From positions 372,001 through 436,000 of the forward strand of contig JAYWVB010000021.1 in the NCBI GenBank assembly GCA_039881045.1: a stretch of DNA of 64,000 nucleotides. Direction: 5' to 3'. The notes beneath the pieces are model-generated. The model did not search any database and was not told the DNA's origin. It was given only the letters and a program-made list of their open reading frames with translations. Source of the DNA: Chaetomium olivaceum (Eukaryota; Ascomycota; Sordariomycetes; Sordariales; Chaetomiaceae). Below are positions 32,396-43,684 of this stretch, one piece after another (position 1 is the stretch's first letter; each line of letters starts with the position of its first letter). Made by a program: the position numbers and the translations under genes.

Positions 32396-33426
32396 TTTGG
32401 TGGTGGTGTGGGGTATTAAAGAGAGAGATAGTAAACAAACAGATGGGTGCCAGACCCGGGGGTGGAATAGAAGAGGCAGAGGGCGGGCCTGCTTGGGGTG
32501 AGTCCAGCTCGGAAGGGTGGCAGGGCCTTCGGTGTGGGAGAATTGAACGATGGAGGATGTGAGTGAGGAGTGAGGGCACGGATCGAACGGCATCGTACGA
32601 CTGAAGGAGGACTGCTTAGATATGAGAGAGGGATAGGGAACGGTCTCCCTCACGCCTTGGACTCCTGAGACGAACCCCTTCAGAGCCCCTTGGGTGCCCC
32701 ATTTTAGGAACAAGTATGAATCATGCCGATACTAGCGTAAGCTCAAAACACTGAGGGTAAAGTTGCATCGCGGCTAGACTTGACGTTGTCGACTCCACGG
32801 CCCAAGACAACGGCAGGTGATACACGTTCCGTCATCCTAGACATCTTGGCAAGACAGACAAGCCTTTTGACCGCCAGGGAAGGAGGATACGCCAAGAGGG
32901 AAGGTCGTATTTATAGAGGCATGTCGCCGATCGTGTCTCGGCGTCCCGATGCATGGGCGCACCCAGATTACCGGGGATGCGACATTTGTGATGCACCTCT
33001 AAAACGAGGATTCAGGTCTGTGCTGCCGGTTGCAAATGCCATTCAACGTGTGTGTGTTATCTTGGTGCGGATCTCGGCTACAACTTCCCTTGACCACTAA
33101 TGTTCAACTTTGTGTTTCGGATGTGCCTCGAGGGTCCATGCAGCCCCCCTGAGATAGCCAGAGTGCGTCACAAATACCTAATCAAGAACAAGTAATTTTC
33201 ACATCAAATTACCCACTCCTCCGCCCCAGCGACATGAGAAGCCGGCAAGGACGGGGATCACATTTCTCTTGTGGTCGCCCACGCTTGACTATAACTAACA
33301 CGGAATTATACGTGTTGGGTATCGGAAAGAAAACGCAAACCGCCCGGAACCCTAATGCCACACTCAAACACTGACCGCTCGTACATAACATAACATACAT
33401 GCACCCGTCCAGCCAAGTCGAGTTCC
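32396..33426. other. intergenic region
   Basis: Promoter side of the secreted protein and 3' flank of BRF1. A plus-strand frame at 32780-33100 has no protein-like features. Confidence 0.4.
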
Positions 33427-36018
33427 TCACTCCTCAAAGTCATCGCCACCGTTGTTGTCCCCAAACGGATCGAAGTCCTCCTCCTCATACGTGTCCTCCT
33501 GAAAGCCTTCCTCACCACCAAACTCGTTGCCGTCTCCCTGCTCCTCTTCCTCCTCTTCCTCAGGAGGGGCAAGCGCCCTGGCGGCCCTCTCTTGGGGAGT
33601 TTCTGTGGGGGCAACGGGTGTCGGAGTCTGAACCCCATTGGCGCCCGAACCGTCCTCATCGTCACTGCCAGCGTCGCTGCCGGCGTCGCTCCCAGCGCTA
33701 CTGGGGAGTGCGCTGCGGCTGCCCACCGAGCTGGTGCCGCCGTATGTGCTACCAGGGCCCGTCTTGGAGAACTCAAAGAGGTTGCCCATGCGCGAGTAGT
33801 CGAGTTTGGTGCTGATAGCCCGTGTACGTAGCATGTTTTGGGCGGCCTCGGTGGCAGAACCGGCGGGTGTTGCCTGACCCTCACCGATGCGCGGCTTTCG
33901 GGCCCGGCTACGCTTTTGCTTCGGCGGGTTGTTTTGCAATACCTTAGCCTCAAAGATCTTTTGCTGCACCTTGCGCATGTAGTCCTTGTTGTGATTGGCC
34001 CAAATCATTTCCTTGAGCAGCACATCCCTCTCCGAGAGCTTGCAAAACATGACCTCCGGGTCGTCTTTGAACTCATCTTCGTGCACAATGGGATCGTCTG
34101 ACACCTTAGACTGTGGTGTAAGCCTGGGGCCGGCCCCATTAGGGGGTTGGGTGGCCGTTTCGGTGCTGCTTTCGGCGGGGACGTTGCCGGTATTTCCCTC
34201 GGGAAGAGCAGGAACTGGCGGTGGATTTGCTTGAACGGTGGTCTCTTGTTCTCTTCGCTGTTCGATATCTCTCGTGACAAGCGCGGAAGCGCCAATCATG
34301 ACTGGGTCGTTAAGATGCCCCTGCATCTCCTGTTCAAGGTTGTTCTCGTCAAGCTCCCATTCCTCGTCGATCCGCAATGTCGGCTTCTCTGGCTTTTGAT
34401 TGCTCGTCTCGTCGCCATTAGCCGTGGCTTGATTACCGTTTTCCGGGACAGGCGCGGGCTCCCTCTGCTTGATCTTCATGTTCTCCATACCGGGTATCTG
34501 GATGCCTTGTGCCGCGGCCATGGCCATTTCACTGCTTGGGTCTACCTCCTCGGGTTCCTCGTCTTCCGAGTCGCCAAATTCATCTGCCAGGTCCTCAAGC
34601 TGGCCTTCAACCTCTGCTGTCGCGGCGTTGGCGATGGTCAGATCTTCCTGGGTAGGTTTGCGATAAGGGACAGCAAACCCATCCTTGTCGACGCCAGGAG
34701 CGGGCGTATCCGCCGCCTGAGGTGCCGGTGGAGCAGACGGCGCCAAGGTTGCGGAGGTGTCGGCGGAGGCCCCGGCCTCGAGTGCTGGGTCGATAGGAAC
34801 AGAGGGTACTTCGGGCGCGGTTGTTGCGGTTTTCTGCCGCTTTGCAGAGCCTTGTGGCCCCAATTCATCCTCGGGCTGCTGGCTGGCATCCTGGCTTGCT
34901 GTTGGCTTCCGCTTCCGGACCTTCTTGCCGTGCTTTTCTTGCCACTCTTTTGACTGCTTGTAGACAAACGGGGGGTCATGTGAAGCCTCCGGGAGCGCTT
35001 TGGCCTCGTGGAAGTCACGGATTGTCATCTGCGCCGACGGCACGTTGGCAAATTCTTCCATACGCTCCTGCAGGGTGGTCATGGTGACCTTGGCGATGTA
35101 AACGACCTCCCTGACCGTGCGGCGGTAATTGTGCGCCCGAGCAGCCATGATTAAAGCGGCACCGCAGATACCAGCAGGCCGACGGCCATGCGTGATGTTG
35201 TCGTGACGCATGCGTTGGGCGATGCGGATGGCTGAGAGAGCCACTTTGTTGGTGTCATGGAGAAACTCCAACTTGGTGGCGAAACGGAAAATGAGGTCCT
35301 CGATGATGATGGGCTTAGTGCCGTCTTTCATGTCGGGCAGAGCGGCGAGCAGATCTTTGTAACTGCGGCCAAGCAGGAAGACGTCGGTCTTGATGATGTC
35401 GGCCAAGTCGATCAGCATGACTTTGTTGTTGTCCTCCTTTCGACAGACGGCGTAAACGCAGACGGCAGCCACTGTGTTCTTGCGGCGTCCCTGAATGAAG
35501 TTGCTGTTGGACGCAAACTTGTAGACCTGGAAGGCTTTCTCGGCCACTAAAGGTGCAATCTGGAGTTGATGGGCGAACTGATTCATGAGTTGCTTAGCCT
35601 CCCTGAGACTCCGTTCGCGGGCCTCGCTCGCACCAGCGCCAGCCACACGCCGAAAAGCGAGCCCGCCAGCTGTGGGGCGGATACCTCCTTGGTCGGCAGC
35701 CAGGTAGCTACCGTGGACGACGGCAGCACCGTTGGAACTCTCACCGAACGTGACCTCAGCCACGATGTTGCTCTCCCACACGACACGGCCACAGTTCTGG
35801 CAGGCTCCATCACGGACGTCCGATTTGTCGCACTGGGGGTTCTTGCACACCGAGCGGGCGGGTGCTGCGGTGGGGGTGGTTGTGGATGGGGACGAGGCTA
35901 CAGACTTTTCTCGGACGCGTTGCTCCTGGTCCATGATACGACGGATGGCGTTCGGTTTTCGCTTGGATTTGGCCTTGCCGGAGCCCCCGCCGGCCCTGAT
36001 CATGGGTGCGGACGACAT
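33427..36018 (-). CDS. brf1: transcription factor IIIB subunit BRF1
   Basis: TFIIB-related factor, recruiting RNA polymerase III with TBP and Bdp1 to tRNA and 5S genes. Single exon, 863 residues, from the ATG at 36018; the frame is open further upstream but only with a TTG. The zinc ribbon has Cys58, Cys63, Cys73 and Cys76 (SVCKNPQCDKSDVRDGACQN). Two cyclin folds follow (about residues 140-235 and 245-335), with QGRRKNTVAAVCVYAVCRKE and THGRRPAGICGAALIMAARA, the hallmark repeats of the family. A long acidic disordered region and the BRF1-specific segment DDPEVMFCKLSERDVLLKEM come next; the C-terminus is acidic (EEEDFDPFGDNNGGDDFEE). No interruptions. Unusual only in the length of the disordered linkers. 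Confidence 0.96.
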   Translation of the reverse strand: MSSAPMIRAGGGSGKAKSKRKPNAIRRIMDQEQRVREKSVASSPSTTTPTAAPARSVCKNPQCDKSDVRDGACQNCGRVVWESNIVAEVTFGESSNGAAVVHGSYLAADQGGIRPTAGGLAFRRVAGAGASEARERSLREAKQLMNQFAHQLQIAPLVAEKAFQVYKFASNSNFIQGRRKNTVAAVCVYAVCRKEDNNKVMLIDLADIIKTDVFLLGRSYKDLLAALPDMKDGTKPIIIEDLIFRFATKLEFLHDTNKVALSAIRIAQRMRHDNITHGRRPAGICGAALIMAARAHNYRRTVREVVYIAKVTMTTLQERMEEFANVPSAQMTIRDFHEAKALPEASHDPPFVYKQSKEWQEKHGKKVRKRKPTASQDASQQPEDELGPQGSAKRQKTATTAPEVPSVPIDPALEAGASADTSATLAPSAPPAPQAADTPAPGVDKDGFAVPYRKPTQEDLTIANAATAEVEGQLEDLADEFGDSEDEEPEEVDPSSEMAMAAAQGIQIPGMENMKIKQREPAPVPENGNQATANGDETSNQKPEKPTLRIDEEWELDENNLEQEMQGHLNDPVMIGASALVTRDIEQRREQETTVQANPPPVPALPEGNTGNVPAESSTETATQPPNGAGPRLTPQSKVSDDPIVHEDEFKDDPEVMFCKLSERDVLLKEMIWANHNKDYMRKVQQKIFEAKVLQNNPPKQKRSRARKPRIGEGQATPAGSATEAAQNMLRTRAISTKLDYSRMGNLFEFSKTGPGSTYGGTSSVGSRSALPSSAGSDAGSDAGSDDEDGSGANGVQTPTPVAPTETPQERAARALAPPEEEEEEEQGDGNEFGGEEGFQEDTYEEEDFDPFGDNNGGDDFEE

Positions 36019-36973
36019 TGTAAGTGGTGGCGTTATGGATAGGCGGGCAGGGTGTGATTGGCGTCCGTCATGTAAGTCGTGATGAGGCACTGAAAATAGC
36101 GTCAAGCAGAGGCAGTGGGCCTGTTGTCCCCCACCGCTGTCTTCGACAGTGCTCTGCTAATGACTCGATCGAGGCTGCTCTCAATTTATTCGCAATCTTC
36201 AACAACAAATGCTTCCCAAAAAAACGATTCCCTTGATGGAAAAGGGGGTGTTATGCTATTGGTGAGAATGAGCCAAGAATTGGGATACTGGCGACGGGCA
36301 AGCTTCTCGATACCGGCCGATGGTGGGGTGTCGGAATTGTTGTAAGAAGAACGCGCGAGTAGCCAAGCGGGGTGCGTCGGAACTACGAAAAAATCCTCGA
36401 TTTGCCGATGAGTCAGCATGCAGGGGCCGGAGGGCACAGGTTCGACTCGATTGTCGTGCCCAACTTTTATGAAATCCGCAATTGCCCCACGTGCCACCCC
36501 ACATCATCAAACACCCCGCATCACAGAAAAGCCAAGCAGGAGCCCGCTCCTTTTGCTGTGTACATTCCATCCATTTGCGTTGGTGACAGTCTCCAAGTAG
36601 AAGGATTCAAGCGGAAGTGACCGGCAAAACCGCGGCAGAGGACGGCTTTACGGCCCGCATGCTGATGTCAATGATACCTCACAAGTCCCCTCTTGCTCAG
36701 CAAGTGCACTCCGCTCTAACATGAGCCTGGGGTGGCGGAGTTGCCGTAAATGGTCGTGGATCGTGGAAACGGAATGGAGGTCGGATGCCACATAGCTTTT
36801 GCCTAACAAATATCTAACACCATACGAGGTGGTGTGAGGGGTGATGCTCAATATAAAAAGCGCCGCCCCTCACTCGTTCTTCAACCATCTTGCTCGTATC
36901 TCTTACGCCTTTCAGGAATCTCAATTGTCTGTCCTTGAACATCACCTCAAACATCTTGAACACCACCTTCATC
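36019..36973. promoter_or_regulatory. divergent promoter region, BRF1 and the DUF1349 gene
   Basis: About 950 bases. A TATA-like TATAAAAA at 36852-36859 lies about 120 bases before the ATG at 36974. Partial tRNA-like box sequences near 36358 and 36439 do not fold into a tRNA. Confidence 0.4.
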
Positions 36974-37823
36974 ATGGCTCCCACAGACACATTCACCATC
37001 ACCGCCGACCCGGGCACCGACATCTGGCGCAAGCCTCCCACAACCGATGTCTTTAACGGTAACAAGCTCCCTGATCGATTTCAATTTCGTACTCCTTCTC
37101 GCCCTCCCCAGTCCCAGCCACGCACCCCTTCTCCCCTTTCAATACCCACCCCTATAACACATCACCACCATCACCACCATCACCACCACCATAACCCAAC
37201 ATACCTACCTCCCAACCCACCTCCCAACTAACCACCCAACCCCCCCTCCCATAGCACCCACCGCCCTCCCCCCCGCAACAGGCCCCCACCCGCAACGCAC
37301 CTCGGGCCCGCTAAGCGCCTTCCTCTCGGCGCGCCTCTCCCTCAACTTCACGCCCCAAGAGCAATACGACCAAGGCGGCATTCTGCTCAGCCTGCGCCGC
37401 CGCACCGACTCCTCCTCCTCCGCCCCGCCCGCCAAATGGATCAAGGCCGGCATCGAGCTGTACAACGGCGCGCCGCGCGTGTCGACGGTCGCGTGTGATG
37501 CGTGGGCGGACTGGTCCGTGGCTGACCTGCCCCCCGCCTCGTCCTCGTCCTCCTCGGGTAAAGAGGGCGGGGAGACCGGGTGGACGACGATCGTGGTGGA
37601 GAAGGATAAGGATGGGAATGGCACGGGCGTGTGGGTGTATCGGCTGGCAGAGGGCAGCAACGGCGAGGAGAAGGTGCCGCTGCGGGAGATCTGCTGGGTG
37701 TTTGGGGACGAGCCGGAGACGTGGGAGGTCGAGGTGCATGCCATGGCGGCAAGGCCCGAGAAGGAAGCGCAGGGGAGCTTGGAGGTGGAGTTTAAGGGGT
37801 TGGAGGTCAAGTGGGCTTCTTAG
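36974..37823 (+). CDS. DUF1349 family protein (concanavalin-like fold)
   Basis: Two exons, 36974-37058 and 37255-37823, give 217 residues in one frame. The intron starts GTAACA, contains a (CAC/CAT)n tract, has a CAACTAACC branch point and ends CATAG. Features typical of DUF1349: the N-terminal FTITADPGTDIWRKPPTTDVF, then YDQGGILL, KWIKAGIELYNGAPRVSTVA, DWSVADLP, VWVYRL, PLREICWVF and the C-terminal EVEVHAMAARP. The fold is a small beta-sandwich related to lectin/LamG domains; fungal members are cytosolic and of unknown function. A Ser-rich loop (PPASSSSSSGKEGG) interrupts the sandwich. Intact gene. Confidence 0.88.
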
Positions 37824-39114
37824 GTAGTGGCGGTGGGGGAGGTTTGTTCACACATATCACGTCGCGTAGGGGAAGAGGAACCCATCTTTGAGGTGGCCGA
37901 ATGTGTTTTATTTTTTTTCGTCCCATTACCTAGCCCCTCAAACGGGCGGCGTAGAGCCTAGCGGGAACCGGCGGGAGGCTATCTAGCGTGCTGCTCGCCC
38001 TCTAGGGGCGGCAGAAAGATATCCATCTCATGCCCGTCCCAATGATATAAAGCCCGATTTGTTCGTCAAGAAGTCAAAGTCGTCATCATCATCAGTCGTT
38101 ACAAACGAGTGACCGCCCTGCTCTGCGCGGCGAAATATTGCAGGCAACCATGCAGTCCTTTTTTTTGACCGGGGGTGTTGCAAGCCCCCTTTTGTTTCCC
38201 TCTCAACCATGATCATCCGAATTGTCTTGTGTTTTTTTTGTTGTTTTTTTTTCGACAAAAAAAAGTGGGTGCGGCCGAGCGCGTTTGAGTGGTGTCGATG
38301 CGTTGCAGCGAGGACTCGAGTCCCCCCTGCTATCTTGTTCAGTCTGAGTGGTGTTTGGTTCCGACTCCAGCCTTGCATGTTTCCAAAAAACGCCAGGGAA
38401 AGACAGAAAAGCTGACAAGTCATCGCCCGTTCCCGTCCCAAAAGAAGCCCAGCTTAAATAAGCAGACAGAGCAAGAAAAAGAACACAATTCATGGTTGTT
38501 GGAGGGAAATATGTCGAAGTGCGGTGGGGTAAAACGACGTGTCTGTGTCTTGTCGATTATTAGACGTCGAGTTTGGCGAGAAGCCCATATCCTCCTGGTT
38601 TGCGACCTCCTTTCCCCTCATGTCTTTGTATTTGGCGGCCCATTCCATGAGCGACGATGCCAATCAATCTGATGCAATTCAGAATACCAAAACGCCAGGG
38701 TTCCGTAAAATCCCAACCAGCCCAGTGTCCCCAACAAACAGAGAACCAAGAAGAACTGAGACACTAGAGGGGCAGCGAGCTGCGCGTGTTTTCCTTGCAC
38801 ATACTCACATCGTGTATCGGCATTAAGCCCCTCTCGCTCCGCAGATCTTGAAGCCAAAATTGGTCGGCCAACCTCATGAGAAGTGAAGATGTTTCAGGTG
38901 GATGAAAAATCTTCCAAATGGTGTTCCAATCTGACGGAAGATGCGAGGAGTTTCGATGAGAAAAGACCCAAACGCCGGATGTTGAGAAGCCAACAAAGAC
39001 ACAACCCCTGATGAACCTATTCCTCTACCCGATAAGAGTTCCCCATTTGCGCCCGAAGAAAAGAAAACACTGGAAACCTGTTCGTTACGCGTTACGTGCA
39101 AGGAGCCCAGCCTC
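37824..39114. other. convergent intergenic region of about 1.3 kb
   Basis: Holds the 3' ends of the DUF1349 and BTB genes. T and A tracts are frequent around 38160-38265. No gene recognised. Confidence 0.4.
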
Positions 39115-40104
39115 TCAGATGGTCTTCGGCGTCCGCACGTTGCTCGCGTCGATGACGTCGTCGAGGTGGTTGCACATGGCAACAAACAGGTCGAAAAAGA
39201 GCTTCCCGCTGCCCTCGCCGTACACGTCGCTGCCGGACTTCTCCATCTCGGCCTGCATGGTGCCGCTGCGCTTGAAGGTCTTGCGGCACCGGATGATGAG
39301 CGCCAGGTAATGAGCGCGCAGGCGGCTGTCCGAGTCGGGGGTGTTGGCGTAACAGTACTGCGCGCTGCGGAGGATTGTGCCGACGTCGATGCCCGACTGC
39401 AATCCTTGCTTCCGCAGCGCCAGTTTCTTGAGCTCCTCCAGCCCATATCGCTCCGCGGCGCAGTAGATTACCGTGTCGCGGAGCAGGTGCTGGCCGACGC
39501 TCGAGATGTACACGGTCGCCTCGACAGCCGAAGGGGTCTGGGGTGTTTGCCCTGCGCGACCACCTCCGATTTTTGGTGATTCATGGATCGTCGGGGAGGT
39601 GTGGGGTGTGGCCCGACGGGGGAGCGAATCCTCGAGTTCCCAAGAGTTGCGCTGCTTGTTGTGCTGCAGACGCGGGTAGTAGTCGCCTTTGTAGAGGTAC
39701 TCGAGGATGGCGCTAAAGACCTCCGGCTCCTCGTCTGGGAGTGAGATCTTCCTATTCTGCGCATCGACGTAGTTGCTGCGCAGGACCTTGTCGAAAAAAG
39801 GTGCCTGACACAGCACGTCTTCGTGCGCTGCAAACAGCCGCGCCTCCCTGCCCACCACGAGGGTGACGATGGGCGAGGGGGCGAGGGACTTGTCGGTGGG
39901 CCTCGCCTGCTCAGACTGCATGCGCGAGGCGTCCTCGCCTTTGAGCGACCGTTTTAGTTTCGACACTTTCTGCGGATCCCGCGTGGCACCCTTCCTCGTC
40001 AACCTCGCAGACTTGTCCACCCGGTGTTGCGAGTCCATCGCCGCCGAGGCAGCCTCCCGTTGGGAGGTGCTGGCGTCGCGGCTTCGAAACGAGCGCTTGA
40101 ACAT
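39115..40104 (-). CDS. BTB/POZ domain protein
   Basis: Single exon, 329 residues. The N-terminus is basic and Ser-rich (residues 1-75). The BTB domain spans about residues 78-150: PIVTLVVGREARLFAAHEDV, LCQAPFFDKVLRSNY, ISLPDEEPEVFSAILEYLYK. After an 80-residue linker the helical part resumes with VYISSVGQHLLRDTVIYCAA and RYGLEELKKLALRK, the usual BTB-BACK continuation in fungi. No DNA-binding or Kelch domain is present, so the likely role is a cullin-3 adaptor or a protein-protein scaffold; that is inference. Frame intact. Confidence 0.93.
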   Translation of the reverse strand: MFKRSFRSRDASTSQREAASAAMDSQHRVDKSARLTRKGATRDPQKVSKLKRSLKGEDASRMQSEQARPTDKSLAPSPIVTLVVGREARLFAAHEDVLCQAPFFDKVLRSNYVDAQNRKISLPDEEPEVFSAILEYLYKGDYYPRLQHNKQRNSWELEDSLPRRATPHTSPTIHESPKIGGGRAGQTPQTPSAVEATVYISSVGQHLLRDTVIYCAAERYGLEELKKLALRKQGLQSGIDVGTILRSAQYCYANTPDSDSRLRAHYLALIIRCRKTFKRSGTMQAEMEKSGSDVYGEGSGKLFFDLFVAMCNHLDDVIDASNVRTPKTI

Positions 40105-41558
40105 GGTGGCGGTCTGCGGTTCGTGGGTGATGAGATATTTGTATCGGGGGATGACGAGATTATTTCGTACGGATGCCGAGAGAATGCGGAATGGTGGAAA
40201 TGGCGGCGGAAGGAGAGACTGTCGCTGCTATTTCCAAGGTGATAAGAGAGTGACGAAAGGAAGGAAGGAGCGGAGGAAAAAGGAGGGAAAAGAGTGATGC
40301 ACAAAAAAAAGATTGACGGGTCCGGGCGGTGTTATCCCAACGAGAAACTCATGAGATAACTCCAGCAACAGCTTTGCGACCCTGTGGTTGTGTGATGGGG
40401 GGGGGGAGGGAGAAAAGAGGAAAAGACAAAGGATGTGGTGGGGTCGTCGATCTATTTAAACCCGGCATTTCGGCCGTGGTGGGGGGTGTGTGTGCCTGGG
40501 AAACACACACCCCAGATTGGATTGACAAGAAACAAGCAGGGCTTGGGAGGCAGGTTGCCTTGAACCCTGGCACCTGTTCATTGGACCGCCCAGCTTGCGA
40601 GTCCTCCCAACCAGGGGAAGAGTTGACGTTGCTTCAATTGCGATTGCTGGCGTCAGCGCCTCGTTTGCTCGGCTATTCACTTGGCCGTGAACAGGTGTGC
40701 AAGTCAACTGTCGAGTATCGCTCTGTTGAGAGCTTCGAGAAGGAAGCCAGGGTCCCATGCTAGATCCTCCAGCTTCAATGTAATCGAAAGCCAAAAGCTG
40801 GGCGAGCCTCGGATCAAGTTCCGGTGAGGCCTCTGAAGGTCTGCCAGCATTTGGGCCGCATTTCGGTTCTTAAAAAGGGGATTGGTCAACATGGTTGCCA
40901 ACGCAACGAATTAAGGTTGGCTGTCTCCCGGGTTTCGGTTGGGTGGCGCTTCGAAGCAGCGTTTGCAGCAGCGTTTTCCTTCGAGCGGGGGCACGTGAAC
41001 AATGGGCAGTCCAGTGACAACAAAGCAGACGGCCTTCTTGCAGAGCACAGCCTCAGTTGACTCTTGGCATTGGATATGCAGTGATGCGGACAGAAGTCAA
41101 GGAACATTCGGCCCTCGTCAATCGTAGATTGTTCCGCCATCTCTGTCAGGCTCTGAAAAGAAACATGGGGAATCGGGGATAAAGTCACCCCACCGGCCAG
41201 GGCTAAGGGTGTGGGGCCGAGACAGGCCCACCTTGCAGCGCTTGGAGATCGGGATCACAACTTCACGTCAGGCACAAGCACGACAAGTCACCACGTCACG
41301 CATCTTGCCCTGCATTCTTCCGCATTCGCCGGCTTATTTTCATATCTATTTGTATCGCTTGCTAACGTCTGTTGTAGGTGATGATGAATCCAGCTGACGA
41401 ATGATGACTCAAAGGCTTAAACGAAACAAGACTTCAACAAATGCATCCCTCCCGGGCGTTTACGCAACCCCGATCCAGTAGCGCTGAAGATAACAACATA
41501 TCGCCGTGAAGACTTCAACATACGCAAGCTCCCATCATTTTTTTCGGCCAACCACTTT
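40105..41558. promoter_or_regulatory. BTB promoter and 3' flank of the membrane-protein gene
   Basis: About 1.45 kb without a supportable gene. Purine-rich tracts (GAAGGAAGGAGCGGAGG type) lie just upstream of the BTB start. Confidence 0.4.
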
Positions 41559-42802
41559 CTACCTGCATTTGCAAACTTTACTTCCAGCTTCCGCACAGCT
41601 AAAGCAATGGCCATTGATCGAATTTTCACACATACGGGCAGCCAGCTGATGACGGAGCCGCTGCATCTGCTCATACTCGACGTCCGACTGGTGGGTTTGG
41701 GTATATCCCTCACATCGGTCGATGTCTGTTGCCAGCTTTTCTCTCAGCGCGGTGAGACCGTATAAAACGGCGACCACTAGGGGGCGGCGAGCATTAGCCT
41801 TATTTCCCTGTCATCTACGGACAATTTGTTGAACAACGGTGACTCACTAATTGGTCCCATGCCTGCACATACAGCCCAAGAAGCAGTTACCAGGTCGGTG
41901 CTTCCCATTTGCTTGGGATCCATCCAGAAAAAAGCGTAGTGTCCCGTCCAGGTATTGCCAGTGTCAACCACGCTGAAATAGCTCACCAAAAGGAAACTGG
42001 TGAGAAGTATGTGGCTCAAGGTAATCTGCGTTATGCATCTATCAGGAATAGCCCCTCGCAGCTAAGGATGGAAGACTCACATGATGGTGTTTGATGGTGT
42101 TGAGGAACATGACCTCGATAAACGCAATGAGCGATGTGACGCCGTACATATGGGCGACAAAGAACGAGTTAAGCCACCGAGTGCTAGTAAGTTCTCCATT
42201 CGCTGACTTGGCATGGGGTACCACGACACCCCAATACATGACGGTGTTCACAAAATTAAAGACGTGGGCAGTCGTGTATAGCATGTTAGAATAGAGGTGA
42301 CAAGAGGACGACTCAATCTTTTCCGACGGTAAACAGTTTATCACCAGTTCGGTCCACCAACATCGGTCATCGCCATGGTCGTCATTGGTCACGCAACGGT
42401 GATGCATTAAGCTCCAGAGCTAAAGGTCCATGGTGTTAGTCTCAGGTAATCAGCTTTTAGAAGGCGAGAAGTATGGCTGACAAAGCTTTCGCCGTGCCAA
42501 AGCCATTGGAGAAGGTGAGCAATGATCCAAAAGTCGAACAGGACGTTCCATCGCGTTTGGTTGGCGGCAGCGCTTTCTGCTAGCTTACTGTAGACCAAGA
42601 GAGGGAAGAGAACAGTGAGATAGACAAGGATGACACCACGGGAAAAGACCACCGCTCGCTGTCCAATCCAGGACCATGCCGATCGGTAGACCTGAGCTGG
42701 AATAGGCGTAGCAAACTGAGCAAAGAGTTGGGATGGTCCAGTGTGCAGGGGAAGAAGACCTTGGCGATTCGACAAGAGCGGCATGGCCTCCTTAGCGGGC
42801 AT
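41559..42802 (-). CDS. multi-pass membrane protein, possibly FAR-17a/AIG1-like
   Basis: Four exons splice into one frame of 351 residues: 42482-42802, 42081-42419, 41848-42025 and 41559-41776. Donors are GTCAGC, GTGAGT and GTGAGT; acceptors TTTAG, CGCAG, CCTAG. About six hydrophobic segments are visible, among them GVILVYLTVLFPLLVYSKLA, VMYWGVVVP, GVTSLIAFIEVMFLN and HILLTSFLLVSYFSVV. The order WLN...H, IEV...HHH, then TWTGHYAFFWMDP resembles the AIG1/ADTRP pattern of an internal His-rich helix and a GxWxYPFL-like segment, but similarity is weak. If right, it would be a fatty-acid-ester hydrolase-like ER membrane protein. The start is the ATG at 42802, since the upstream in-frame codon is TTG. 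Gene is intact. Confidence 0.75.
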
Positions 42803-42804
42803 TT

Positions 42805-43005
42805 TCAAGGCGGCAATGTCAAGTGACAGTGGGAATGAGAGTTGAGCAGGGCGTGTCCAGCAATCGAATCTAGAATGGTTATGTAGCAGAGGAGGTAAGG
42901 TAGAGGGGCGACAAAGACTTCAAAAGCGGGGATGAAAGGGACTCCGTGTCTCAAGTAATGAAGCCATGGAAATGAGGGACTAGGTGAGGGAGTTTGTACT
43001 TTCAT
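42805..43005 (-). promoter_or_regulatory. possible upstream ORF in the membrane-protein leader
   Basis: A 66-codon frame starts at an ATG and ends in TGA two bases before the main ATG (TGAAAATG). Its peptide is hydrophobic in the middle (FEVFVAPLPYLLCYITILD). It could act as a translation-limiting uORF, or be an untranslated part of the leader. Confidence 0.3.
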
Positions 43006-43684
43006 GCTGTGCGCTGGGTCGGACTTTCCGTCATCGGGATGAGTAGAGACCAGGTCCTTCTGTATACAGCAAACGTTGACCGGAGCGGTCGTAATGAGCC
43101 AGCGAGGCCAAACATTGCACGCAGTTTCTTGGGCGACCCATCACCCCAGCGGTGGTTGGATCACGATGGCGTCGTTCGATCGAACCCTGAGTGAGGTGGA
43201 GAGCACTGATTTCACAACGAAAGGGTGCAGGAAGTATTATGTACATGTACCTTATGTACATCCCTGCTTCTGCAGAGAAAGAGGTACCTCGGTATTCCGT
43301 AAGCCGGGTCTCTCGGGCTGCATCCATTTCAGGAAAACTACGCCTACTTCTTCGGAGTGAAAACACTACGAAGTATTTTAGAAGCTACACTTTCCAGAAG
43401 CCGCAGAAGTGTCTTCAGGGGGGTGTTTCCAAGTGTTGTTTGTCTTGGCCCGCTCGGCCCGGTTTTCTGCTTGGTCGCATCTTGGGAGCTTGGCTGGGTC
43501 CGATGCCCCACATTAACTCAAACACGTCCCAATCACCACTCGCCAATTCAACACCGTGGCCCATTGAGCGCATCGCAGCACAACACCTTTCACCTTCAGT
43601 CTACAGCTCTTGGGAGCCGCAACAACTTCGCACAGCAACCTCACGCGAAGTCTCCGACGGCAACCACACCCCCAGACTCTCAAG
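43006..43684. promoter_or_regulatory. divergent promoter region, membrane protein and SEC11
   Basis: No gene. Around 43238-43262 there is a small TATGTACAT / TTATGTACAT repeat. A CAACA-rich leader precedes the SEC11 ATG. Confidence 0.35.

Noticed and set aside
36357..36460. tRNA-like A box (TAGCCAAGCGG) and B box (GGTTCGACTCG)
   Set aside because: The boxes match, but no cloverleaf with a 7-bp acceptor stem and 5-bp T-stem can be drawn.
37155..37195. His-rich repeat (CAC/CAT)n as coding sequence
   Set aside because: It lies inside the intron of the DUF1349 gene; exons join in frame without it.
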